From: Enterobacteriaceae bacterium
Lineage (GTDB): Bacteria > Pseudomonadota > Gammaproteobacteria > Enterobacterales > Enterobacteriaceae
NCBI GenBank assembly: GCA_902363335.1
Contig: CABIZV010000005.1
Location: forward strand, 124,001 to 188,000
DNA: 64,000 nt
Direction: 5' to 3'
Under the pieces are notes generated by a model. It searched no databases. It was not told where the DNA came from and was given only the letters and a program-made list of their open reading frames with translations. Positions 51,021-58,943 of this stretch are shown one piece after another. Positions within the stretch are counted from its first letter, which is position 1. Each line of letters starts with the position of its first letter. Both the position numbers and the translations under genes were made by a program.

Positions 51021-51377
51021 TTAACCACGGATCCCTAATCGTTGTAGTACGCCACTGATCCCTTCCCGCAACAGCAATGAGGTGAGTTGTTTCTGCTCGG
51101 CTTCGGTCATTTCTTCCCCCATCGTCAGCATTAGCGTCTGAAAGGTCGTGTCATTGCCGTGCGCGACATAAGGCGCGGCATTTTCATATACCCGTTGGGC
51201 ACTGTGGATAAAGGCCATAACCTGCTCGTTAACGTGAACCACCCGAGCTTTACCGCCCTGAACACCGGGACGTGGCGAAGTCGTCCACCCCTCTTTACGC
51301 ACCCATTTATTGATTGTCTGGCGGCTATACCCTGTCAGCTGGGCAATCTCCTCCGGCGTCATTCGTTCCTTGAGCAT
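51021..51377 (-). CDS. yfeC: YfeC, helix-turn-helix DNA-binding protein
   Basis: The 118-residue protein resembles E. coli YfeC. The helix-turn-helix MTPEEIAQLTGYSRQTINKWVRKEGW and PGVQGGKARVVHVNEQV parallel YfeD. The C-terminal MTEAEQKQLTSLLLREGISGVLQRLGI is again YfeD-like and may be a dimer helix. It is the first gene of yfeC-yfeD. The PGxxGGxAR element recalls Mu-phage-type winged helices, but no target is known. Confidence 0.92.
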   Translation of the reverse strand: MLKERMTPEEIAQLTGYSRQTINKWVRKEGWTTSPRPGVQGGKARVVHVNEQVMAFIHSAQRVYENAAPYVAHGNDTTFQTLMLTMGEEMTEAEQKQLTSLLLREGISGVLQRLGIRG

Positions 51378-51535
51378 ACAATTTCCTGAGTCGCTGTGTG
51401 GGAATTACGAGTGCATGTTATAGCATCGTTTTACACGAAAACGTGACACGGATAACTCATGTTTGCGAGCAGGCACGTAATGTCACGTGTTTGCCTGATT
51501 TTTCAGCGATTAGTTTCCTTTAGCGTATTTTGCCG

Positions 51536-51564
51536 TTGACACTGTGCGAGGGAATTCATATTAT
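51536..51564 (+). promoter_or_regulatory. Promoter of the tRNA-Ala pair
   Basis: TTGACA (51536-51541), a 17-base spacer and TATTAT (51559-51564) are followed by the GC-rich discriminator GCCGCCCG, about 30 bases before the first tRNA-Ala. Confidence 0.85.
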
Positions 51565-51593
51565 GCCGCCCGTCAACACGACAGCTTTACGTT

Positions 51594-51669
51594 GGGGCTA
51601 TAGCTCAGCTGGGAGAGCGCCTGCATGGCATGCAGGAGGTCAGCGGTTCGATCCCGCTTAGCTCCACCA
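51594..51669 (+). tRNA. alaX: tRNA-Ala (anticodon GGC), copy 1
   Basis: The 76-base gene begins GGGGCTATAGCTCAGCTGGG and ends CGCTTAGCTCCACCA. The anticodon arm TGCATGGCATGCA centres on GGC (Ala). In E. coli alaX and alaW occupy this place; assignment of the two names is by order only. Confidence 0.96.
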
Positions 51670-51707
51670 AATCCTGTTCCCATCAGGTTTTGGAACGTAA
51701 ATACTGT

Positions 51708-51783
51708 GGGGCTATAGCTCAGCTGGGAGAGCGCCTGCATGGCATGCAGGAGGTCAGCGGTTCGATCCCGCTTAGCTCCACCA
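51708..51783 (+). tRNA. alaW: tRNA-Ala (anticodon GGC), copy 2
   Basis: This copy is identical to the first, 38 bases downstream, with CCA encoded. A terminator follows directly. Confidence 0.96.
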
Positions 51784-51790
51784 AAATTCG

Positions 51791-51818
51791 AAACCCTCGC
51801 CAATGGCGGGGTTTTTTT
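51791..51818 (+). terminator. Terminator of the tRNA-Ala pair
   Basis: The stem AAACCCTCGCC / GGCGGGGTTT with loop AAT is followed by a T-run, eight bases past the second tRNA. Confidence 0.85.
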
Positions 51819-51968
51819 GTATCTGTTAATCGTATAAAAATACAGCAGTTTTATTATAAAAGGCGGTCAGAGATCAGGAATTGTTCGACCAGACTTGCTT
51901 CATATAACTAGTGGCAATAATATTTAAACAGTCAATTTAAGTACGATAAAGGATATCGGCTGATACGC

Positions 51969-54155
51969 ATGACTGTGAGACGGAGTAACCCGATTAAGAA
52001 ATTCCTGCTAGTGCTATTAATGGGACTGGTGGCTATTCCATTCTCCCGATATCTCTCTCCAACCGCTTTTTATGATGGCCATTCTGTGTATCTGGCCTGG
52101 CTCCCGCTCGGAGTGATGATTGCACTTGTGATGCTATTTGGGCGTCATGCTATTGTGCCATTGATCATTAGTTTTACCGTCACAAACTATTGGCAACTGC
52201 ATCTTTCTCCGACCAACTCATTATTACTGCTGTTTTGTCAGTTGTCGGCGGTATGTCTCTCAAGCCTGGTATTACGATCTCTCCTTGGACGTCGATGGCG
52301 ACATGGATTAGCTATATATAATATGGGGTTGCGTATATTTTGGTTTGGTTTTGCTACGCCAATTTTAGCCAAGATTATGATGTATTTTGCGGGCGAACTC
52401 ACGATCGTTCCCGCCTCAATGTTTAGTTATTTTAATGTAACCTCGGTTATTTATGCGATTGTTGATATCCAGGGGCTGATTTGTTCATCGCTTATTTTCA
52501 CCAAGCTATTTTATTATCCGCTGCGGATGTGCTTGAATAAAAATTATGCGAAGGCATTCTGGCGTAGAAATATTACCTGTTACACGGAAAAGAAAAATAA
52601 GATTTTCATTATTGGGTGGTTTGCAGGTTTGTTTGGCCTGCTCTTTTTCCTGTGTGCACCTTTTGGTGATGAATACTTTGCCGGGTATCTTGTCCCGATT
52701 GTCTTTATATTTTTCTCTTTAGGCATCAGCCAATTAGCCTATCCAATTATCATTCTTTCCTGGACGATAAGCGCTTTTGTGCTGGTGATGTATAACAAAA
52801 ATTTCCTCCATGGCGTTCAGACCCAATACTCGCTCTCCTTTATCTTATCTGCGCTGATTTCATTCACCGTATGTTTGCTTTATATGCTGCAAATTTATCA
52901 TCGCAGCCGTCGTTTGAAGCAAAAGTGGCAAGAACAGGCGATGTTAGATCCGTTGACGGGGTTGCCCAACCTGCGCGCGCTGGAGGAGTATCTGGGCAGT
53001 GTGCGGAGTGCCAGCATCTGCTGTCTGCACATTGAAAATCTGGATTTTCTCAGCCGCCACTACGGCATGATGATGCGTATTCAGTGTAAGCGCAGTATTA
53101 CGCTTGCTCTGCAGCCCGTGCTGGGCCGAGAAGAAAAGATTTTCCAGTTACCAGGCAATGAACTGCTGCTGGTCTTAAACGGGCCGGACACCGAGGCCAG
53201 ACTCACGTTTTTAATCGCGTTTTTGCGCCAGCAGGCTATCCGCTGGAACAATACGGTGTTGAATCTGGAATACGGTATCTCCTGGGGGCCTGTCCGCGCG
53301 CAGGACGACAATCTCTATCATACGCTTGGGCAATTGAGCTGGCTTGCGGAGCAGGCCGGAGAGGCAGGGCAAATTCTCAAGCTTGATGACAACGGGCAGG
53401 TTGAAGCCTTTGATGAGACCAGTGAACAGGTCGTATTGCTTAATCGTATTAAAAACGCACTGGAATGCGGCGATTTTGTTCTGTATGCGCAGCCCATCCG
53501 CAAACCGACGGGGGAAGGGTATTATGAAATTCTCAGTCGGCTGGTCGATGGCAACGGCATGGTGATGCCGGATAAATTCATCCCGCTGTTAACCCAGTTC
53601 AATCTGAGCAAACGTTTTGACATGCAGGTGCTGGAAAACGTCTTTAGATCGCTAAAAGCGTTCCCGACTCAGCGATTCTCCGTCAATCTTATGCCCTACA
53701 CGTTGATGCAAGCGGAAAGTGCGACCGAGATTATTGCCCTGTTCCGTCGGTATCGAATCAATGTACAGCGCATTGTCATCGAAATTACCGAAGAGCAGGC
53801 CTTCTCAAATTCTGACATCAGCATTAATAACTTACATCAGCTTCGTGAGTTTGGCTGCCAGATAGCGATTGATGACTTTGGCACTGGATACGCCAATTAT
53901 GAACGTTTAAAACGTCTCGAAGCGGACATCATTAAGATTGATGGCAGCTTCGTGCGTGATGTTCTGACCGAGCCGATGGACGCGATGATAATCCGCTCAA
54001 TCTGCGAACTGGCAAAAATGCAGAACCTGGAAGTTGTCGCGGAATATGTGGAAACGCCGGAACAGCAGACGTTGCTCACCGAGCTTGGCGTGCACTATAT
54101 GCAGGGTTATCTGATTGATAAACCTCGACCGCTTAGCGAGATTAGCGACCGATAG
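51969..54155 (+). CDS. pdeA: Cyclic-di-GMP phosphodiesterase PdeA (YfeA)
   Basis: The 728-residue protein (729 in E. coli YfeA/PdeA) has an N-terminal MASE1-like membrane sensor of eight or more helices (about 1-310). A GGDEF-like domain starting DPLTGLPNLRALEEYL has lost its active site: the GGDEF position reads PGNEL. The C-terminal EAL domain has the substrate motif EILSRL (EIL instead of EAL, as in E. coli), ITEEQAFSN, IDDFGTGYANYERLK and IKIDGSFVRD, so phosphodiesterase activity is likely. It hydrolyses c-di-GMP to pGpG in the family. The membrane part has more AT-rich codons than the rest. Confidence 0.92.
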   Translation: MTVRRSNPIKKFLLVLLMGLVAIPFSRYLSPTAFYDGHSVYLAWLPLGVMIALVMLFGRHAIVPLIISFTVTNYWQLHLSPTNSLLLLFCQLSAVCLSSLVLRSLLGRRWRHGLAIYNMGLRIFWFGFATPILAKIMMYFAGELTIVPASMFSYFNVTSVIYAIVDIQGLICSSLIFTKLFYYPLRMCLNKNYAKAFWRRNITCYTEKKNKIFIIGWFAGLFGLLFFLCAPFGDEYFAGYLVPIVFIFFSLGISQLAYPIIILSWTISAFVLVMYNKNFLHGVQTQYSLSFILSALISFTVCLLYMLQIYHRSRRLKQKWQEQAMLDPLTGLPNLRALEEYLGSVRSASICCLHIENLDFLSRHYGMMMRIQCKRSITLALQPVLGREEKIFQLPGNELLLVLNGPDTEARLTFLIAFLRQQAIRWNNTVLNLEYGISWGPVRAQDDNLYHTLGQLSWLAEQAGEAGQILKLDDNGQVEAFDETSEQVVLLNRIKNALECGDFVLYAQPIRKPTGEGYYEILSRLVDGNGMVMPDKFIPLLTQFNLSKRFDMQVLENVFRSLKAFPTQRFSVNLMPYTLMQAESATEIIALFRRYRINVQRIVIEITEEQAFSNSDISINNLHQLREFGCQIAIDDFGTGYANYERLKRLEADIIKIDGSFVRDVLTEPMDAMIIRSICELAKMQNLEVVAEYVETPEQQTLLTELGVHYMQGYLIDKPRPLSEISDR

Positions 54156-54164
54156 ATACCTAAA

Positions 54165-54194
54165 GAAAAAGGGCCTGTAACCGACGTTACAGGC
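54165..54194 (-). terminator. Terminator of nupC
   Basis: The stem GCCTGTAAC / GTTACAGGC with loop CGAC has a T-run on the minus strand (AAAAA at 54166-54170 on plus). It lies 20 bases past the nupC stop and ten bases past pdeA. Confidence 0.83.
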
Positions 54195-54213
54195 ACTTTT
54201 AAATGGGGAGGAA

Positions 54214-55416
54214 TTACAGAACCAGTGCGGCGATAGACGCAGACAGTACGCTGACCAGCGTTGAACCGTAAACCAGCTTCAGGCCGAAGCGAGAAACCAC
54301 GTTACCTTGCTCTTCATTTAGGCCTTTAATCGCGCCCGCGATGATACCGATTGAAGAGAAGTTCGCGAAGGAGACCAGGAATACGGAGATGATACCCACT
54401 GCGCGAGGAGAGAGTTCGGCGGCTACTTTCTGCAGATCCATCATTGCGACGAATTCGTTAGAAACCAGTTTCGTTGCCATGATGCTACCGACCTGCAACG
54501 CTTCGCCAGCCGGTACACCCATAATCCAGGCGACTGGATAGAAGATGTAGCCCAGAATCCCCTGGAAGGAGATGCTGTAACCAAACCAACCGGTTACGGT
54601 CGCGAACAGGGCGTTCAGTGCGGCGATCAATGCGATAAAACCGATAAGCATTGCAGCAACGATAATCGCCACTTTGAAACCTGCCAGAATGTACTCGCCC
54701 AGCATTTCGAAGAAGCTCTGGCCTTCGTGCAGGTTAGACATCTGGATGTTTTCTTCGCTGGCATCAACGCGGTATGGGTTAATCAGCGACAGCACGATAA
54801 AGGTGCTGAACATGTTCAGAACCAGCGCCGCAACGACATATTTCGGCTCCAGCATGGTCATGTATGCGCCGACAATCGACATGGAAACGGTAGACATCGC
54901 CGTGGCCGCCATGGTGTACATGCGGTTACGGGACATTTTGCCGAGAATATCTTTATAGGCGATAAAGTTTTCAGACTGGCCCAGGATCAGGGAGCTGACG
55001 GCGTTGAAAGACTCCAGTTTACCCATGCCGTTAATTTTTGACAGCACGGTACCAATCGCGCGGATGACAATCGGCAGAATACGGATGTGCTGAAGAATAC
55101 CGATCAATGCAGAGATGAAGACGATAGGGCACAGGACTTTCAGGAAGAAGAAGGCCAGACCTTTATCGTTCATGCTGCCAAAGACGAAGTTGGTCCCTTC
55201 ATTGGCAAAGCCGAGAAGTTTTTCGAACATCTCGGAGAAGCCTCTTACGAAACCCAGACCAACATCGGAGTTCAGGAAGAACCATGCCAGCAGTACTTCA
55301 ATGACAAGCAATTGAATAACATAACGAATGCGAATCTCTTTACGGTTGGTGCTGACCAGCAGGGCCAGAATACCAACCACAACGAGCGCGAGAATAAAAT
55401 GGAATACGCGATCCAT
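54214..55416 (-). CDS. nupC: Nucleoside:H+ symporter NupC
   Basis: NupC imports nucleosides except guanosine-type ones with protons, a concentrative nucleoside transporter. The 400-residue length equals E. coli when ATG 55416 (MDRVFHFILALVVVG) is used; GGAG precedes it. Family motifs include GLGFVRGFSEMFEKLLGFANEGTNFVFG, LGQSENFIAYKDI and TKLVSNEFVAMMDL. It is divergent from mntH; three CRP-like half-sites about 20 bp apart in the gap fit known CRP/CytR control. Confidence 0.97.
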   Translation of the reverse strand: MDRVFHFILALVVVGILALLVSTNRKEIRIRYVIQLLVIEVLLAWFFLNSDVGLGFVRGFSEMFEKLLGFANEGTNFVFGSMNDKGLAFFFLKVLCPIVFISALIGILQHIRILPIVIRAIGTVLSKINGMGKLESFNAVSSLILGQSENFIAYKDILGKMSRNRMYTMAATAMSTVSMSIVGAYMTMLEPKYVVAALVLNMFSTFIVLSLINPYRVDASEENIQMSNLHEGQSFFEMLGEYILAGFKVAIIVAAMLIGFIALIAALNALFATVTGWFGYSISFQGILGYIFYPVAWIMGVPAGEALQVGSIMATKLVSNEFVAMMDLQKVAAELSPRAVGIISVFLVSFANFSSIGIIAGAIKGLNEEQGNVVSRFGLKLVYGSTLVSVLSASIAALVL

Positions 55417-55511
55417 ATTTGCTCCAAACATGAGGCGGGTTAAGTTTTCGTGCACATTCTATGTAACATGGTTAAATAAAACGAGATCTGTCTCTCACTA
55501 TATTCAGAACC

Positions 55512-55566
55512 TGTGAGCAAACTCTAAATTAGTGATCAAAGATACATTTTTGTGATGTTAAGTAAA
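55512..55566. promoter_or_regulatory. Three phased CRP-like sites upstream of nupC
   Basis: TGTGA-GCAAAC-TCTAA (55512), AGTGA-TCAAAG-ATACA (55531) and TGTGA-TGTTAA-GTAAA (55551) each have a good left half and a partial right half of the CRP pattern. They are 19-20 bp apart, about two turns. CytR in E. coli binds between tandem CRP sites at nupC, so the arrangement is suggestive. Confidence 0.5.
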
Positions 55567-55689
55567 TGTATGAAAAGTTTCCAAGTTGTACTACTCTCTC
55601 CTTAAGCGTATACCAAACCTCCCCAACCTCCAGTCTCGCTATCGGTTCCGGCTATCAGAGCAATCATTATCATCACTCACAAATGAACT

Positions 55690-55709
55690 TGATAATCATT
55701 CTCATTTTG
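55690..55709 (+). promoter_or_regulatory. Fur-like box upstream of mntH
   Basis: TGATAATCATTCTCATTTTG resembles the Fur consensus GATAATGATAATCATTATC in its GATAAT and CAT..TCATT elements. A second partial match, AATCATTATCATC, lies about 30 bp upstream. mntH is Fur-regulated in E. coli. Confidence 0.6.
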
Positions 55710-55717
55710 TTAGCATG

Positions 55718-55739
55718 AAACATAGCAAAGGCTATGTTT
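55718..55739 (+). promoter_or_regulatory. MntR operator of mntH
   Basis: AACATAGC-AAAG-GCTATGTT equals the recalled E. coli MntR box; the arms extend to 9 bp (AAACATAGC / GCTATGTTT). It lies 15-36 bases before the mntH ATG and is followed by more T residues. Confidence 0.88.
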
Positions 55740-55753
55740 TTTTGAGGCAGAGA

Positions 55754-56989
55754 ATGACCAACAGTCGCGTTGAAAATAGTAGTAATCGGACAGCGCGCCG
55801 TATGCGGTTGGCGCTGATGGGGCCGGCATTTATTGCCGCAATTGGCTATATTGACCCGGGTAACTTTGCCACCAATATTCAGGCGGGGGCGAGCTTCGGT
55901 TATCAGCTCCTATGGGTTGTGGTCTGGGCTAACCTGATGGCGATGCTGATTCAGGTGCTGTCCGCCAAGCTTGGGATTGCGACGGGGAAAAACCTCGCCG
56001 AGCAAATCCGCGACCACTATCCGCGCCCGCTGGTATGGTTCTACTGGGTGCAGGCGGAAATCATCGCGATGGCCACCGACCTTGCCGAGTTTATTGGCGC
56101 GGCGATAGGTTTTAAGCTGATTTTTGGTATCTCGTTGCTGCAAGGGGCGGTGCTCACAGGGATAGCCACCTTCTTGATCCTGATGCTGCAGCGTCGTGGA
56201 CAAAAACCTTTAGAGAAAGTGATTGGCGGTTTGCTGCTCTTTGTGGCGGCGGCCTATATCGTCGAACTGATTTTCTCCCAGCCCGCGCTGGCACCGCTGG
56301 CCAAAGGGATGATTTTACCGTCGCTGCCCAATTCTGAAGCCGTTTTCCTCGCGGCCGGGGTGCTTGGGGCAACCATCATGCCGCATGTTATCTATTTACA
56401 CTCCTCGCTGACGCAGAATCTGCATGGCGGAAGTGCTAAAGAGCGGTATCACGCAACACGCTGGGATGTGGCTATTGCCATGACGATTGCCGGTTTTGTC
56501 AATCTGGCGATGATGGCTACCGCTGCGGCGGCGTTCCACGCGCACGGGCACACCGGGATTGCTGATTTAGATCAGGCGTATCTGACGCTGGAACCTCTGC
56601 TGAGTCATGCGGCGGCGACGATCTTCGGCCTTAGCCTGATTGCCGCCGGACTCTCTTCCACGGTTGTCGGTACGCTGGCCGGGCAGGTGGTGATGCAGGG
56701 CTTTATTCGTTTCCATATCCCATTATGGTTCCGCCGTGCCATCACCATGTTGCCGTCATTTGTGGTGATTTTGATGGGCCTTGATCCGACGCGTATTCTG
56801 GTGATGAGTCAGGTGCTGTTGAGCTTTGGTATTGCCCTGGCGCTGGTGCCGCTGCTGGTTTTCACCAGCGATAGCAAGCTAATGGGGGAATTGGTTAATA
56901 AGCGCTGGGTCAAATACATCGGTTGGGCGATTGTGGCGATAGTCGTAACGCTGAATGGATGGCTGCTGGTAGGAACACTGTTTGGATAG
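55754..56989 (+). CDS. mntH: Mn2+/H+ symporter MntH (NRAMP)
   Basis: MntH imports manganese (and some iron) with protons and helps in oxidative stress. The 411-residue protein (412 in E. coli) shows the NRAMP metal-binding motif DPGN in AIGYIDPGNFATN (TM1) and the TM6 motif MPHVIYLHSSL. The transport signature DLAEFIGAAIGFKLIFG is also present. Eleven membrane segments are expected. ATG 55754 follows GAGGCAGAGA; the open frame upstream to 55586 crosses the operator region and is not conserved. MntR and Fur-like boxes lie just upstream. Confidence 0.97.
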   Translation: MTNSRVENSSNRTARRMRLALMGPAFIAAIGYIDPGNFATNIQAGASFGYQLLWVVVWANLMAMLIQVLSAKLGIATGKNLAEQIRDHYPRPLVWFYWVQAEIIAMATDLAEFIGAAIGFKLIFGISLLQGAVLTGIATFLILMLQRRGQKPLEKVIGGLLLFVAAAYIVELIFSQPALAPLAKGMILPSLPNSEAVFLAAGVLGATIMPHVIYLHSSLTQNLHGGSAKERYHATRWDVAIAMTIAGFVNLAMMATAAAAFHAHGHTGIADLDQAYLTLEPLLSHAAATIFGLSLIAAGLSSTVVGTLAGQVVMQGFIRFHIPLWFRRAITMLPSFVVILMGLDPTRILVMSQVLLSFGIALALVPLLVFTSDSKLMGELVNKRWVKYIGWAIVAIVVTLNGWLLVGTLFG

Positions 56990-57048
56990 TCGGCATGCCT
57001 GGAAGGTCATATGCTAAACCACTGCATTCGTTCGGGCTAACAGTGGGC

Positions 57049-57303
57049 GTAGGCCGGATAAGGCAAAGCCGCTATCCGGCAATGTGCGCGGTGATGCCTG
57101 ATGGCGCACAGCTTATCAGGCCTACATGTTATCTACGCCCACAGTATCTATGTTAACGCGATAGCCCGGCCAGGCTATCGAATGGTGTAGGCCGGATAAG
57201 GCAAAGCCGCCATCCGGCAATGTACACGGTTATGCCTGATGCCGCGTAGACAGTATCTATGTTAATGCGGTAGCCCGGACGAGGCGTTCACGCCGACTCC
57301 GGG
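57049..57303. repeat. BIME cluster between mntH and ypeC
   Basis: Two GTAGGCCGGATAAGGCAAAG arms, about 140 bp apart, each lead into GCCATCCGGCAATGT-type mates. ACAGTATCTATGTTAA occurs twice, each followed by an X-REP arm beginning TAGCCCGG. This is the same repeat family as in the 1051-1724 array, in partly duplicated form. The 338-bp gap holds nothing else I can name. Confidence 0.85.
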
Positions 57304-57327
57304 AGGGCTAGGCATCCATACAAGAGA

Positions 57328-57651
57328 TTAATGGCGGTGCCCATGGCCATGACCGCGCCCGTGGCCGCGTCCACGACCGCGATGATCGTCACGATCGCCC
57401 CAGCCATCACGGTAGCCACGTTCGTAAGCATTATGCTTATCCCAGCCGCGATGCCAGCCGTTGTCGTGACGTTTCCAGTGTTTGTGCCAGTAGTCCCGAT
57501 CCCGCCAGCGACCACCGTCCCAGTAGTTACCGTAATTATCACGATCGCCAATTTGTAATTTAATGGATGGCAACAGGGTGATTTCGCCCGCATTGGCGAA
57601 CATCGGGGCCGATGCCATCAACACTGCTGCCAGTATCAGTGACCTGAACAT
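57328..57651 (-). CDS. ypeC: YpeC, secreted DUF2502 protein
   Basis: The 107-residue protein matches E. coli YpeC (108 aa). A signal peptide ends FANA/GEITLL near residue 22. The mature part is extremely rich in Trp, Asp, Arg, His and Gly (DRDNYGNYWDGGRWRDRDYW) and ends in a histidine/arginine tail of RGHGHG-type repeats. It should be periplasmic. The composition suggests metal or anion binding, but that is inference; no function is established. Confidence 0.9.
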   Translation of the reverse strand: MFRSLILAAVLMASAPMFANAGEITLLPSIKLQIGDRDNYGNYWDGGRWRDRDYWHKHWKRHDNGWHRGWDKHNAYERGYRDGWGDRDDHRGRGRGHGRGHGHGHRH

Positions 57652-57776
57652 ACTTCTCTCCTATCCGATCGTGGCCCATCAGGCCTGTTAACTCAATATT
57701 ACAATTTGTTAAACATCGGAATTATTGGGTTAACTCTTAAACCGCCAGGAGAGAGCATTTTTTGCTAAAATAGCTG

Positions 57777-58775
57777 TTATTTTATGCTACGCAGGATGGC
57801 ATCTATTTCTGCACATTCCTGCGCGCTAAACTGCCTGTTAGCCAGCATTCCTATCGCATCATCCAACTGTGCCACCTTACTCGCGCCAATCAGCACGGAA
57901 GTCACTGCCTGCTGGCGTAATACCCACGCCAGCGCCATCTGCGACAGCTTCTGACCGCGATTTTCTGCCAGTGTATTGAGCTTGCGCACGGCGTCAATTT
58001 TGGCGTCAGTCAGCTGCTCTGGCTTCAGGAAGACGCTGCCGCTGGCGGCACGAGAGTCTGCCGGAATACCGTGCAGGTAACGGTCGGTAAGCTGCCCACC
58101 GGCTAACGGTGAGAAGGCGATACAGCCCACGCCTTTTTGCGCTAGCACATCAAGAAGCCCATTCTCTGCGCCGCGCTCTATCATTGAATACTTTGGCTGG
58201 TGGATAAGGCAGGGCGTACCGAGGTCGTTCAGAATATCAATCGCCTGACGCGCAAGTTCCGCCGGATAGTTGGAAAGCCCAACGTACAGCGCTTTACCCT
58301 GACGCACGACATGATCCAGCGCGCGCATGGTTTCCAGCAGTGGCGTTTCGGGATCGGGGCGATGATGATAGAAAATATCGACGTACTCGAGTCCCATCCG
58401 CTTTAAGCTTTGATCAAGACTTGAGATAAGATATTTGCGCGACCCCCAATCACCGTATGGGCCATCCCACATGGTGTAGCCCGCTTTACTGGAGATAATC
58501 AGCTCGTCGCGATAGGCAAGAAAATCTTCACGCAAAATGCGGCCAAAGTTGCTCTCCGCCGAACCGGGAGGCGGCCCATAGTTATTGGCTAAATCAAAAT
58601 GCGTTATCCCAAGGTCGAACGCATGACGCAACAACTGACGACTGTTTTCAACAAGCGTAGCATCACCAAAATTATGCCACAGCCCTAGTGAAACGGCGGG
58701 GAGCTTGAGGCCGCTGTTACCGCAGCGCTGAAACGTCATGTTTTCATAACGCGACGGACTTGCCTGGTAAACCAT
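57777..58775 (-). CDS. Aldo/keto reductase, YghZ (Gpr)-like
   Basis: The 332-residue protein belongs to the aldo/keto reductase family near YghZ/L-glyceraldehyde-3-phosphate reductase (346 aa in E. coli) and Kv-beta. The tetrad is visible: Asp 61 and Tyr 66 in FDLANNYGPPPG, Lys 97 in ISSKAGY, His 138 in DIFYHHRPD. IGASKVAQL near the end binds NADPH. The true substrate is unknown. GGAGG precedes ATG 58775. It is divergent from ipdC. Its candidate promoter has a LacI-type operator over the -10. A similar gene adjoins ipdC in Salmonella. Confidence 0.88.
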   Translation of the reverse strand: MVYQASPSRYENMTFQRCGNSGLKLPAVSLGLWHNFGDATLVENSRQLLRHAFDLGITHFDLANNYGPPPGSAESNFGRILREDFLAYRDELIISSKAGYTMWDGPYGDWGSRKYLISSLDQSLKRMGLEYVDIFYHHRPDPETPLLETMRALDHVVRQGKALYVGLSNYPAELARQAIDILNDLGTPCLIHQPKYSMIERGAENGLLDVLAQKGVGCIAFSPLAGGQLTDRYLHGIPADSRAASGSVFLKPEQLTDAKIDAVRKLNTLAENRGQKLSQMALAWVLRQQAVTSVLIGASKVAQLDDAIGMLANRQFSAQECAEIDAILRSIK

Positions 58776-58798
58776 TGTATCCTCCAGGATATTCAGGG

Positions 58799-58827
58799 GT
58801 GTATACGTTTACACTAACCAATGTCCA
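58799..58827 (-). promoter_or_regulatory. Aldo/keto reductase promoter overlapped by a GalR/LacI-type operator
   Basis: On the minus strand TGGACA (58822-58827), a 16-base spacer and TATACA (58800-58805) form a promoter. GTGTATACGTTTACAC (58799-58814) is a near-perfect 16-bp palindrome and fits the GalR/GalS pattern GTGNAANCGNTTNCAC with one mismatch. It covers the -10, ideal for repression. Which LacI-family protein binds is not known. Confidence 0.62.
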
Positions 58828-58850
58828 CACACTCGTACACTCCTCTAATC

Positions 58851-58868
58851 TGTAAATTTTGCTTTCCA
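58851..58868 (+). promoter_or_regulatory. TyrR box upstream of ipdC
   Basis: TGTAAA-TTTTGC-TTTCCA matches the TyrR box TGTAAA-N6-TTTACA at 11 of 12 positions. It is upstream of a plausible promoter TGGACA-N16-AATACT (58889-58916), at about -63, a position suited to activation. TyrR is known to activate ipdC in Enterobacter. Confidence 0.75.
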
Positions 58869-58943
58869 GCAGACTTTTTTGTCATTTCTGGACAGGCTTA
58901 ACACTTCTTCAATACTCAAAGAAACCAATCACCGGGGAAGTAC

